64,000 bases of DNA, from positions 47,999 to 111,998 of the forward strand of contig NZ_JAJCVI010000008.1 in assembly GCF_020567525.1 (NCBI RefSeq). Direction: 5' to 3'. Of the stretch, positions 36,046-44,341 are shown piece after piece. Position numbers and translations under genes: made by a program. How positions within the stretch are numbered: position 1 is the stretch's first letter; every line of letters starts with the position of its first letter. This stretch comes from Halorubellus salinus. GTDB lineage: Archaea; Halobacteriota; Halobacteria; Halobacteriales; Natrialbaceae. The notes below the pieces were generated by a model. That model was not told where the DNA came from and searched no databases. It was given only the letters and a program-made list of their open reading frames with translations.

Positions 36046-37302
36046 ATGACCCAAGAAGCGAACCCCTTCGAGAGCCTCCAGGAGCAGATCGACGACGCGG
36101 CGGCGTACATCGACGCCGGCGACGACGTCATCGACCGCCTGAAGCACCCCGAGCGCGTCCTCGAGACGAACCTCACCGTCGACATGGACGACGGGACCAC
36201 GGGTCGCTTCAAGGCGTTCCGATCGCAGTTCAACGGCGACCGCGGCCCCTACAAGGGCGGTATCCGCTACCACCCGGGCGTCAACCGCGACGAGGTCAAG
36301 GCGCTCTCGGGCTGGATGGTCTACAAGTGCGCGACCGTCGGCATCCCCTACGGCGGCGGGAAGGGCGGCATCGTCATCGACCCGAGCGAGCACTCCGCGG
36401 GCGAGGTCGAGCGCGTCACGCGAGCGTTCGCGAAGGAACTCCGTCCGTTCGTCGGCGAGGACGAGGACATCCCCGCGCCCGACGTGAACACGGGCCAGCG
36501 CGAGATGAACTGGATCAAGGACACGTACGAGACGCTCGAAGGGAAGACCGAGCCGGGCGTCGTCACCGGGAAGGCCATCGAGTCCGGCGGGAGCGAGGGG
36601 CGCGTCGAGGCGACGGGTCGCTCGACGATGCTCGCCGCGCGCGAGGTCTTCGACTACCTCGGCCGCGACATCAGCGACGCGACGGTCGCCGTGCAGGGCT
36701 ACGGGAACGCCGGCTGGATCGCGGCGAAACTCATCGACGACCTCGGCGCGGACGTCGTCGCCGTCAGCGACTCCTCGGGCGCCATCCACAAGGCAGATGG
36801 CTTCGACCCGGTCGCCGTCAAGGACTTCAAGCGCGAGACCGGCTCTGTCGCGGGCTACGAGGATTCCGACGAGGAGTTCACGAACGAGGACCTCCTCACG
36901 ATGGACGTCGACCTCCTCGTTCCCGCAGCGCTCGAGAACGCCATCGACGAGGAACTCGCCCGCGAGGTCTCCGCGGACGTCATCGTCGAGGCCGCGAACG
37001 GCCCGCTCACGCCCGACGCCGACGACGTCCTCACCGAGCGCGACGTCCACGTCGTCCCGGACATCCTCGCGAACGCCGGCGGCGTCACCGTCAGTTACTT
37101 CGAGTGGGTCCAGAACCGCCAGCGCTTCTACTGGGACGAGGACCGCGTGAACGACGAACTCGAGACCATCATCGTCAACGCGTTCGAGCGCATGACCGAG
37201 GCCTACGAGTCCTTCGACACGCCGAACCTCCGCACGGCGTGTTACGTCAACGCCATCCAGCGCGTCCTCAACGCGTACGAGGACGCCGGCAACTGGCCCT
37301 GA
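36046..37302 (+). CDS. gdhA: Glutamate dehydrogenase (paralogue 2)
   Basis: 418 residues, same family as the gene at 33355: catalytic Lys in PYGGGKGG (K106), KGGIRYHPG, the Asp in [10 protein letters not shown], and the nucleotide fold VQGYGNAG. The two paralogues differ in the nucleotide-binding glycine motif (GFGSVG against GYGNAG) and in the N-terminus, so they may differ in coenzyme or direction of reaction. A CGCTTAACC patch lies 30 nt upstream, and other TATA-like boxes and a palindrome lie further up. It is separate from the CitE-like gene by 186 bp. Confidence 0.95.
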   Translation: MTQEANPFESLQEQIDDAAAYIDAGDDVIDRLKHPERVLETNLTVDMDDGTTGRFKAFRSQFNGDRGPYKGGIRYHPGVNRDEVKALSGWMVYKCATVGIPYGGGKGGIVIDPSEHSAGEVERVTRAFAKELRPFVGEDEDIPAPDVNTGQREMNWIKDTYETLEGKTEPGVVTGKAIESGGSEGRVEATGRSTMLAAREVFDYLGRDISDATVAVQGYGNAGWIAAKLIDDLGADVVAVSDSSGAIHKADGFDPVAVKDFKRETGSVAGYEDSDEEFTNEDLLTMDVDLLVPAALENAIDEELAREVSADVIVEAANGPLTPDADDVLTERDVHVVPDILANAGGVTVSYFEWVQNRQRFYWDEDRVNDELETIIVNAFERMTEAYESFDTPNLRTACYVNAIQRVLNAYEDAGNWP

Positions 37303-37430
37303 CTGGGGACTTCGCGGAGGCTCGACGGTTCTCGCTTTCCAGGTTACACGTCCACCAGCGGTTGCCGTGGCTCGCGCGGCGAGCGGTGCATCTGCGTGGA
37401 TTTATCAGGATTCGGCCGTGACCGTGGAGT

Positions 37431-37811
37431 ATGCCAGCGGACCGCGACGACGACACCGACGCCGGCGACGGACTGAACGCCGCGTGGGGTGGCAGCGGGA
37501 GCGGTGATGGGGGCCCACCGCCGCGAGCGGACGAGGCAGCCGCCGACGCTCGCGCGAACGCGCCGGACCCCGAAGACGACCCGCCGCTCGTCGACAAGCT
37601 CACCGCGGTCCTCGTCGAACACAAGACCGCGTTCACGGGCGCCGTCCTCCTCTACGGCTTCCTCGTGATGCCCTGGCTGTACAGTAACGGCTACGAGGGG
37701 CTCGGACTCGCAGGTGGCGTCGCGATGCTCGGCGGCGTCATCCTCGTCACCGTCGCGAACGCTCAGGCCGCCCGCGAGAACGTCCGCGACGACGAACGCC
37801 GCGGATTCTGA
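37431..37811 (+). CDS. Acidic membrane protein, function unknown
   Basis: 126 residues. The first ~55 are an acidic Asp/Gly/Ala-rich soluble stretch, then two helices (about 66-83 and 90-110) and a short charged tail ENVRDDERRGF. A strong TATA-like GATTTATCAGG is centred 28 nt before the ATG. Not recognised. The gene is convergent with the acyl-CoA dehydrogenase gene, 49 bp apart. Confidence 0.68.
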   Translation: MPADRDDDTDAGDGLNAAWGGSGSGDGGPPPRADEAAADARANAPDPEDDPPLVDKLTAVLVEHKTAFTGAVLLYGFLVMPWLYSNGYEGLGLAGGVAMLGGVILVTVANAQAARENVRDDERRGF

Positions 37812-37860
37812 GAACAGTCGGTAGCGACGAACGGCGGGGATTCTGTGGAGGGTCGCGCTC

Positions 37861-39003
37861 TTAGAGGCCGAGTTCGCGGCCGATGACGAGGTGCTGTATC
37901 TCGCTGGTGCCCTCGCCGATCTCCATGAGCTTCGCGTCGCGCATGAACCGCTGGGGCGAGAAGTCCTCGGTGTAGCCGTACCCGCCCAGGACCTGCACGG
38001 CCTCTTCGGCGACCTTGCGCGCGGCCTCGCTCGCGTCGAGCTTCGCGAGCGAACTGGACTTCGTCACGGACTCGCCCTGGTCGTACTGCCACGCGGACTT
38101 GTGCGTGAGCAGGCGCGCGCGCTCGACCTGACGCTCCATGTGCACGATCTTGTCGCGGATGGCGTCGAACTTGCTGATGGGCTTCCCGAACTGCTCGCGT
38201 TCCTTGCTGTAGGTCTTCGCGGCCTCGTACGCGCCCTGCGCGAGCCCCGTTGAGATGGCGGCGATACTGATGCGGCCGCCGTCGAGGGTCTTCATCGTCT
38301 GCTTCCAGCCCTCGCCCTCCTCGCCGAGCAGGCGGTCCTCGGGGACGCGGACGTCGTCGAGCTGGATCTCGCAGGTCGGGCTCGCGTTCAACCCCATCTT
38401 GTCCCAGACCGTCGACACCTCGAACCCGTCGTCGTTCTCCGGGTCGACGATGAACGTCGAGATGCCGTCGTAGCCCGCACCCGGGTCGGTGACGGCCTTC
38501 ACGAGCACGCTGTTCGCGACGTTCGCGTTCGTGATGAACTGCTTCGTGCCGTTCAGGACGTACTCGTCGCCGTCCTTGACCGCCATCGTGTCCATGTCGC
38601 TCGCGTCGCTCCCGCTACCGGGCTCGGTGAGCGCCCACGCGCCCATGCCCTCGCCGGACGCGAGCGGCTCGAGCCACTCCTCCTTCTGCTTGGGGGTGCC
38701 GAACAGGTCCAGGGGCTTCGTCCCCAGCGAGGTGTGCGCGACGTACGAGAGTGCGACCGACCCCGAGACGCGACCGAGTTCCTCCGCGACGACCGCGTAC
38801 ATGAGCGTGTCACCACCGAGGCCGCCGTACTCCTCGTCGATGGGGACGCCCATGACGTCGAGGTCGGCGAGCTGGTCGAAGATCTCCTGGGGGAACCGGT
38901 GCTCGTCCTCGATATCCTGCGCGATCGGTTCGATCTCCTCGTCGCAGAACCGCCGTACCTCCTCCTGGATCATCTGGTGCTCGGTCGGCAGGTCGAAGTC
39001 CAT
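37861..39003 (-). CDS. acd: Acyl-CoA dehydrogenase
   Basis: Introduces a double bond into acyl-CoA, passing electrons via FAD to an electron-transfer flavoprotein. 380 residues with the family signatures ALTEPGSGSDAS at about 120-131 and QVLGGYGYTEDFS in the C-terminal domain, and the catalytic-type glutamate in GEGTSEIQ near the C-terminus. The ATG at 39003 is preceded by a strong GGCTTTATTTT box centred 28 nt upstream; an upstream extension of the frame is rejected. Probably used in fatty-acid or branched-chain degradation together with the hydroxyacyl-CoA dehydrogenase. Confidence 0.94.
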   Translation of the reverse strand: MDFDLPTEHQMIQEEVRRFCDEEIEPIAQDIEDEHRFPQEIFDQLADLDVMGVPIDEEYGGLGGDTLMYAVVAEELGRVSGSVALSYVAHTSLGTKPLDLFGTPKQKEEWLEPLASGEGMGAWALTEPGSGSDASDMDTMAVKDGDEYVLNGTKQFITNANVANSVLVKAVTDPGAGYDGISTFIVDPENDDGFEVSTVWDKMGLNASPTCEIQLDDVRVPEDRLLGEEGEGWKQTMKTLDGGRISIAAISTGLAQGAYEAAKTYSKEREQFGKPISKFDAIRDKIVHMERQVERARLLTHKSAWQYDQGESVTKSSSLAKLDASEAARKVAEEAVQVLGGYGYTEDFSPQRFMRDAKLMEIGEGTSEIQHLVIGRELGL

Positions 39004-39184
39004 ACGCAAACCTTGCACAGACCGAAAATAAAGCCTTCTACACTCGGTCCCGGTTCGCGCCGCGCCGGCCATGATACCGTTTCCGTCGGCGCGAGCGTGG
39101 TTCCTCTGGACGCCAGTCGATGCGAACTGATGTCACAGTATATCTCGGTACAACTAGAGTAAATTTACTTCCCGATTTCGCTTG

Positions 39185-39192
39185 TTTTATTA
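39185..39192 (+). promoter_or_regulatory. TATA box of the split-nuclease surface protein
   Basis: ttttatta centred at 39188.5 lies 27-28 nt before the GTG at 39216. This spacing is the one expected for a leaderless haloarchaeal transcript and decides the start of the following gene. Confidence 0.65.
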
Positions 39193-39215
39193 GAATGTGT
39201 GTGGGGTTACACCGT

Positions 39216-42200
39216 GTGCAACGACGAAACTTCCTCTCGGGGGTCGCTGGCACAGGGGTCGCCAGCGGGCTCGGAGTACTGGGCACAGAACAGGTGCGCG
39301 CGGCCGCCGCGACGGTCGACCCGCTCGCGTTCGACTCCACGGCGAGCCTCCTCGACGTGAACGGCGAACCGCTCACCGACGCCTCGCTCGTGCCCGTCTG
39401 GGCGGAATCGACCGCGTCGAACACGGACTCGGACGGGAACGGTGACGCGACCACGTATCCCGAGGGAACCGACATCCCGCTCGTCGCCGTCGACGAATCG
39501 AGCGCGGGTACGGTCGTCGGTATCGGGTGTCCGCTCGTCCCGAACGACTCGGACTTCAAGGCCGGGAACGAGGAGTTCCTCCTGAACGCGCTCGACGAGA
39601 CCGTCGGCTCGGGGACCATCCTCTGGGACGACGGCCACGGCCAGTTCTACCAGCTCGACTCCAGCGGGAACGGCGGGAACGGCCCCGGGTTCAAGCAGTT
39701 CGAGACGTACGCGGAACGGAACGGGTACAGCCTGGAGTCGACGACGGACGTCGCCGCCGACCTCTCGGGCGCGGACGCGCTCGTCGTCACGCCACCAAGC
39801 GAGGCGTTCACCGACGCCGAGAAGACGGCGCTCGTGGACTTCGTCGCGAACGGCGGGACGCTCGTGCTCGTCTCGCAGTCGGACTTCCGCGACTTCGACC
39901 AGACCGCGAACTCGAACGCGCTCGCCGCGGCCGTCGACGCCGGGTTCCGCTTCAACGACGACCAGGTCGTCGACGGTTCGAACAACAACGGCGCGGAGTT
40001 CGTCCCGCTCACGGCGAACTTCAACACCGCGGACTTCGCGGGGTACTTCGAGAACCGGCCGGGTATCGACGAGGCGAACGCGCTCGACCCGGAGAAGACG
40101 TACACGGTCGACGTCGTCGGCGTCTCCGACGGGGACACCGTCGACGTCCAGTTCGACGACGGCCGCGTGGAGTCCATCCGCGTGCTCGGCGTCGACACCG
40201 CCGAGAAGAAGGGGAACGGCCAGTACGAGCGCCCCGAGGAGTGGGAGGGCCTCGCCGACCGCGTCGGCCTCACCGACGTCCAGTTCGGGACGACGTGCAG
40301 CCTCCTGAACGCCGACGGCGGTCGCCTGCTGGACGACTCGGTCGTCGCCGTCTGGGCGGAGGAGTCCGCGACGAACAAGGACGCGGACGGGAACGGCGAC
40401 GCGGTCGACTACGGCGAGCACGGCGACATCCCGTTGCTCGCGATCGACGGGAACGTCGTCGCCGTCGGGTCGACGCTCGTCGACGACGACACGCTCCAGT
40501 ACAACTCGGACCTCCACAACGAGGAACTGCTCCTGAACGTCTGGGACCAGCAACTCGGCGGGTCCGGGACCGTCCTCTGGGACGAGACCCACAACCAGTA
40601 CAACGACCTCGGCGGGTTCTCGACGTTCGCCGACTACGCGGGCTCGAACGGCTACACGGTCGAGTCCACCAGCGACGTCGCGAACGACCTGTCGGGCGCG
40701 GACGCGGTCGTCATCCCGTCGACGAGCGAGTCCTACACCGACGGCGAGCTGTCGGCGCTCGCGGACTTCGCCGCGAACGGCGGCTCGGTGTTCCTCCACG
40801 ACGTGGCGGACTACGAGGACTACGACGCCACCGACGACCTGAACGCGGTCGCGAGCGCGCTCGACGCGCCGTTCCGGTTCAACGACGACCAGGTCGTCGA
40901 CGAGTCCTCGAACACGGGCGCACCGTTCCGTCCGGTCACGCGACGGTTCAACCCGGCGTTCGACGTGTTCGCGCCGCGCGAGGGCGTCGGCGCGGACCTC
41001 GTCGTCGGCGGCGAGGGCGAACCCGTCTCCCGGCTCGTGTTCGGCGAGGGCGCCGCGCCGCTGCTCGACGCGAACGGCGAACCGATCACCGACGCGTCCT
41101 CGGTCGCCGTCTGGGCGGAGTCGCCCGCGGTCGTCCAGGACGGCGACGGGAACGGCGACGCCGTCACGTACCCCGACGGCGAGGACGTCCCGCTCGTCGC
41201 GCGCGACGGGAACGTCGTCGGGTTCCCCGCACCCATCGTGGCGGACGGCTACGACGTCGCCGCGGACAACGAGGAGTTCGTCCTGAACGTCTGGAGCGAC
41301 GTCGTCGGCTCCGGCACCGTCCGCTGGGACGAGAGCCACGGCCAGTTCTACTCGCTCGACAAGTTCAGTGGATTCGCCGCGTACGCCGAGGACAACGGGT
41401 TCGAGGTCGAAGCCGGCTCCGCGATTCCGAGCGACACGGGCGACGCGGACGCGCTCGTCGTCACCTCGCCCGGTGCGTTCAGCGAGAGCGAGCTGTCCGC
41501 GCTCTCGGACTTCGTCGACGCCGGTGGTGCCGTCTTCCTCCACGACCAGGACGACTACAACGACTACGACCAGACCGGGAACCTCAACGCCATCGCGGAC
41601 GCGCTCGACCTCGACTTCCGGTTCGGTGACGCGCAGGTCGTCGACGAGGAGAACAACGCCGGCGCGCCGTTCGCGCCCGCGACCACGAACCTGAACGCGA
41701 GCGGGTTCGGCGCGTGGTTCGCGAAGCGCCAGGGCGTCGACGACGTCGAGGAGTTCTGGGACGCCGACTACCCCTACCTCGCGTACCACGCCGAACTCGC
41801 GACGCAGTTCGCGCGGGACGCGCTCGCCGGCGAGACCGTCGACATCTCCTTCGACCCCGTCGGCAGCGAGTTCAACGGCGGCGTCAAGGACCCGTTCGGT
41901 CGCGTGCTCGCGTACATCGAGTACGACGACGGCTCCGGGAGCCGCGACACGCTCTACAACCAGCAACTCGTCGAGGAGGGGTACGCGCGCTCGTACGCGT
42001 CCAGCCTCTCGAAGCTCGACGCGTTCCAGGCCGCCGAGGACGCGGCGCGCGACGCCGCGAAGGGCATCTGGACGAACAGCAACCCGAACCTGACGCCGAC
42101 GGTCCGGAACGACGGCGTCGACGAGGTGTACGTGCCGAAGGCGACGAAGGTCGAGACGACCCGCGGTCGCCTGAACGGTCCGTTCGCGCCCATCCGCGCG

Positions 42201-43175
42201 AGCCGCGACGCCTCGGCGCCGCGCGCGCCGCTCGCGGGCATCGACCCGAACCACAACCTCGCAGTGCTGGGCGGACTCGTGCTCGACGAGGGCTACGAGC
42301 AAGCCGAAGGGTTCGACGAGGACACGAGCGCGTACGACAACTTCGCGTTCGTCGCGAACCTCGTTGACGGCCTCAGCGACCGGCTCGAGGGCCGCGTCCT
42401 CGTCGAGGGCGGCCACGGCCAGTTCAACGCGAGCGCGGGCCTGTCCGCGGAGGACGTCGCGTACTTCCAGCGGTACCTCGAAGGGTTCGACGTCGACCTC
42501 GCGGGCGTCAACGACGTCACGAGCGACGCGCTCGACGACGCACGCGCCATCCTCGTCTCCACGCCGCTGGCGGACTTCACGGACGCGGAACTCGAAGCGC
42601 TGTACGCGTTCGCGGCCGACGGCGGCGCCGTCGTCCTCGCGTCCGGCTCGAACGCGTCGGCCGAGGCCCGCGACCGCCTGAACGCGGTCGCGAACGCGTT
42701 CGGGAGCCCGCTCCGACTCTCGGATACCGCCGTCACCGACGCCGCGAACAACCTCGCCGGCGACGAGACGCTCCCGACGACGACGAACTTCGGCCCCGAC
42801 CCGTGGGGGCTCCGCGAGCCGTTCCACGCGAACGGCGACATGGGCTGCGGGCGCGTCACCACCACCGACAGCGTGAGCGGCGAACTCGCCGGCTGGTACG
42901 ACGACGACTCGTTCACGTACACGACCGACCTGAGCGACCCTTGCCAGGTCGAGATCGCGCTCGACGGCCCGAGCGACGCCGACTTCGACCTCTACGTCAC
43001 GCGCACCGGGCACCGACCCACGACCGCGAGTTACGACGCAGCGGGCACCAGCGACTCCAGCACCGAGACCGTCGTCGTCGACGCCGTCACGCCCGACGAC
43101 GAACTCGGCATCCTCGTCGACGCCTACAGCGGCAGCGGCGAGTACACGCTCACCGTCACCGAGACCGGCGCCTGA
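39216..43175 (+). CDS. Tat-secreted repeat protein with a split thermonuclease (SNase) domain and C-terminal PPC-like domain
   Basis: 1319 residues. QRRNFLSGVAGTG at the start is a Tat signal. Four related modules follow, about 40-285, 355-585, 605-835 and 1013-1195 (the last shorter). Each has a WD-x-x-H-x-Q-[FY]-like motif, then an ALVV strand and an xFVANGG-type turn, resembling GATase-like DUF4350 folds. Between modules 1 and 2 lies the N-half of a staphylococcal-nuclease fold (about 293-332: VSDGDTVDV, IRVLGVDTAE). Its C-half lies at about 848-953 (ARDALAGETV, DPFGRVLAY, YNQQLVEEGYA). The counterparts of SNase Asp21, Arg35, Asp40, Thr41, Glu43 and Arg87 are all present, but modules 2 and 3 separate the halves. 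Residues 1220-1318 look like a PPC beta-sandwich. Probable extracellular nuclease or surface protein; activity is unproven. Confidence 0.88.
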   Translation: MQRRNFLSGVAGTGVASGLGVLGTEQVRAAAATVDPLAFDSTASLLDVNGEPLTDASLVPVWAESTASNTDSDGNGDATTYPEGTDIPLVAVDESSAGTVVGIGCPLVPNDSDFKAGNEEFLLNALDETVGSGTILWDDGHGQFYQLDSSGNGGNGPGFKQFETYAERNGYSLESTTDVAADLSGADALVVTPPSEAFTDAEKTALVDFVANGGTLVLVSQSDFRDFDQTANSNALAAAVDAGFRFNDDQVVDGSNNNGAEFVPLTANFNTADFAGYFENRPGIDEANALDPEKTYTVDVVGVSDGDTVDVQFDDGRVESIRVLGVDTAEKKGNGQYERPEEWEGLADRVGLTDVQFGTTCSLLNADGGRLLDDSVVAVWAEESATNKDADGNGDAVDYGEHGDIPLLAIDGNVVAVGSTLVDDDTLQYNSDLHNEELLLNVWDQQLGGSGTVLWDETHNQYNDLGGFSTFADYAGSNGYTVESTSDVANDLSGADAVVIPSTSESYTDGELSALADFAANGGSVFLHDVADYEDYDATDDLNAVASALDAPFRFNDDQVVDESSNTGAPFRPVTRRFNPAFDVFAPREGVGADLVVGGEGEPVSRLVFGEGAAPLLDANGEPITDASSVAVWAESPAVVQDGDGNGDAVTYPDGEDVPLVARDGNVVGFPAPIVADGYDVAADNEEFVLNVWSDVVGSGTVRWDESHGQFYSLDKFSGFAAYAEDNGFEVEAGSAIPSDTGDADALVVTSPGAFSESELSALSDFVDAGGAVFLHDQDDYNDYDQTGNLNAIADALDLDFRFGDAQVVDEENNAGAPFAPATTNLNASGFGAWFAKRQGVDDVEEFWDADYPYLAYHAELATQFARDALAGETVDISFDPVGSEFNGGVKDPFGRVLAYIEYDDGSGSRDTLYNQQLVEEGYARSYASSLSKLDAFQAAEDAARDAAKGIWTNSNPNLTPTVRNDGVDEVYVPKATKVETTRGRLNGPFAPIRASRDASAPRAPLAGIDPNHNLAVLGGLVLDEGYEQAEGFDEDTSAYDNFAFVANLVDGLSDRLEGRVLVEGGHGQFNASAGLSAEDVAYFQRYLEGFDVDLAGVNDVTSDALDDARAILVSTPLADFTDAELEALYAFAADGGAVVLASGSNASAEARDRLNAVANAFGSPLRLSDTAVTDAANNLAGDETLPTTTNFGPDPWGLREPFHANGDMGCGRVTTTDSVSGELAGWYDDDSFTYTTDLSDPCQVEIALDGPSDADFDLYVTRTGHRPTTASYDAAGTSDSSTETVVVDAVTPDDELGILVDAYSGSGEYTLTVTETGA

Positions 43176-43270
43176 CGCGGGCATCCACTCGGACCTCTCG
43201 CCGGGTCGACGGCTGAGGGAGGCGTCGACCCGGGTCAGTCCGTCGACGGAACCGCAGTCTCGGGATGCAC

Positions 43271-43296
43271 CCCCGGGAGAGTTTTCACTCCCGGGG
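43271..43296. promoter_or_regulatory. Perfect inverted repeat enclosing the kinase TATA box
   Basis: ccccgggag at 43271-43279 and ctcccgggg at 43288-43296 form a perfect 9-bp dyad. The 8-bp centre agttttca is the TATA-like patch, centred 27 nt before the GTG at 43310. A protein bound to both arms would cover the core promoter, so an operator is likely. In RNA it would form a hairpin, but the transcript should start downstream of it. Confidence 0.5.
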
Positions 43297-43309
43297 ACGA
43301 CGTTCGACC

Positions 43310-44107
43310 GTGGCCATCCGCGAGTTCCTCAGGGGGACCGTCGACTGGACGCGACTCGAATCGGTCGCGCGAGCAGTCGCCGAACGGAACGACCGCGAGC
43401 GCGTCCACGTCGCGTTCCTCGACGCTGACAACTGGCTGTCGACGCCGATGGTCGTCGACGACGAGTGGTTCGTGAAGGTCGTCACCCCGCAGAACTCCAT
43501 CGTGCACGCGCTGTTCACCGCCGGCCGGAACCTCGGGGCGTTCAGCGCCGGCACCGAGGGGTTCTTCGATCACGTCGGCACGCCGCTCGCGCTCGCCGAA
43601 CGCGAACTCGAAGCCGTCAGTCGGATGCACGCCGTCGGCCTGAACGTCCCGCGGCCCATGGACGCGTTCGAGGTCGACGGCCTCGGCGTCCTCGTCCTCG
43701 AGTACCTCCCGGACTTCCGGACGTTCGACGACCTCACCGACGCCGAGGCGCGCTCGCACGCCACGGACCTGTTCGCGCTCCTCGCGCGGATGCACGACCA
43801 GCGCATCGCGCACGGCGACGTCCGCGGCGAGAACGTCCTCCTCCAGGACGACGAGCTGTACGTCATCGACGCGACGACCGTCCGCGACGAGGGGTTCGTC
43901 GGGGCACGCTCGTACGACCTCGCGTGCGCACTCGCCGAACTCGCCCCACGGATCGGTGCACGGGACGCCGTCGCCGCAGCGACCAGCGCGTACAGCGTCA
44001 CCGACGTCCTCGCCGCCCGCGAGTTCCTCGACTTCGTCGCCCTCCGCCCCGACCACGACTTCGACGCGAACGCCCTCAAGGGCGAGATAGAGAAGGCGGC
44101 GACCTGA
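43310..44107 (+). CDS. RIO/Bud32-like protein kinase
   Basis: 265 residues, GTG start. Kinase motifs: an ATP-site lysine in DEWFVKVV (about 50), the helix-C glutamate in the AERELEAVSRMHAVGLNVPRP segment, the hinge LVLEYLPD, the catalytic loop HGDVRGEN (H168, D170, N174) and the metal-binding VIDA (D187). The small size and lack of an APE-type activation segment place it among RIO- or lipopolysaccharide-kinase-like atypical kinases. Substrate unknown. The start is chosen by the TATA-like patch at -27, which lies inside a perfect inverted repeat. Confidence 0.82.
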   Translation: MAIREFLRGTVDWTRLESVARAVAERNDRERVHVAFLDADNWLSTPMVVDDEWFVKVVTPQNSIVHALFTAGRNLGAFSAGTEGFFDHVGTPLALAERELEAVSRMHAVGLNVPRPMDAFEVDGLGVLVLEYLPDFRTFDDLTDAEARSHATDLFALLARMHDQRIAHGDVRGENVLLQDDELYVIDATTVRDEGFVGARSYDLACALAELAPRIGARDAVAAATSAYSVTDVLAAREFLDFVALRPDHDFDANALKGEIEKAAT

Positions 44108-44119
44108 CGGGGGACGCCG

Positions 44120-44127
44120 TATATAAA
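44120..44127 (+). promoter_or_regulatory. Consensus TATA box with no annotated gene at the right distance
   Basis: tatataaa is the best TATA match in the 234-bp gap between the kinase and the aldehyde dehydrogenase. The aldehyde dehydrogenase start is 218 nt away and has its own TTTTTGAATA patch at about 44305-44314. A GTG lies at 44152, 28 nt downstream of this box. Confidence 0.5.
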
Positions 44128-44151
44128 CGTACCCCCGAGCGTGCGCCAGCA

Positions 44152-44196
44152 GTGACCCGAACCCCGAGCAGCCACCGACGACACGGCACACGCTAG
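44152..44196 (+). CDS. Possible leaderless 14-codon micro-ORF
   Basis: GTG to TAG, encoding 14 residues rich in Arg, Ser and His. The only support is its exact 28-nt distance from a consensus TATA box at 44120-44127, the spacing used by leaderless genes in this window. The composition is unlike the acidic neighbours, so it may equally be an artefact of a promoter for a small RNA or for a long leader of the aldehyde dehydrogenase gene. Confidence 0.25.
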   Translation: MTRTPSSHRRHGTR

Positions 44197-44341
44197 CCCC
44201 TCACATATCTGCGCGTCCCGCCCCGATACCCCCGGTCTCGCCCCCAGTCCACACCCGACCATAGGCGGCAGCATTCGCGCCGACCCGTCGATGGAAGGGG
44301 TGGCTTTTTGAATACGTCCCGCGAAATTTTTGCCGAACACG

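Noticed and set aside
39207..43184. A 1325-codon open frame antisense to the split-nuclease gene
   Set aside because: It mirrors a GC-rich gene codon by codon, has arginine/valine-biased composition and no domain, and lacks a promoter; the plus-strand protein has signal peptide, repeats and nuclease motifs.
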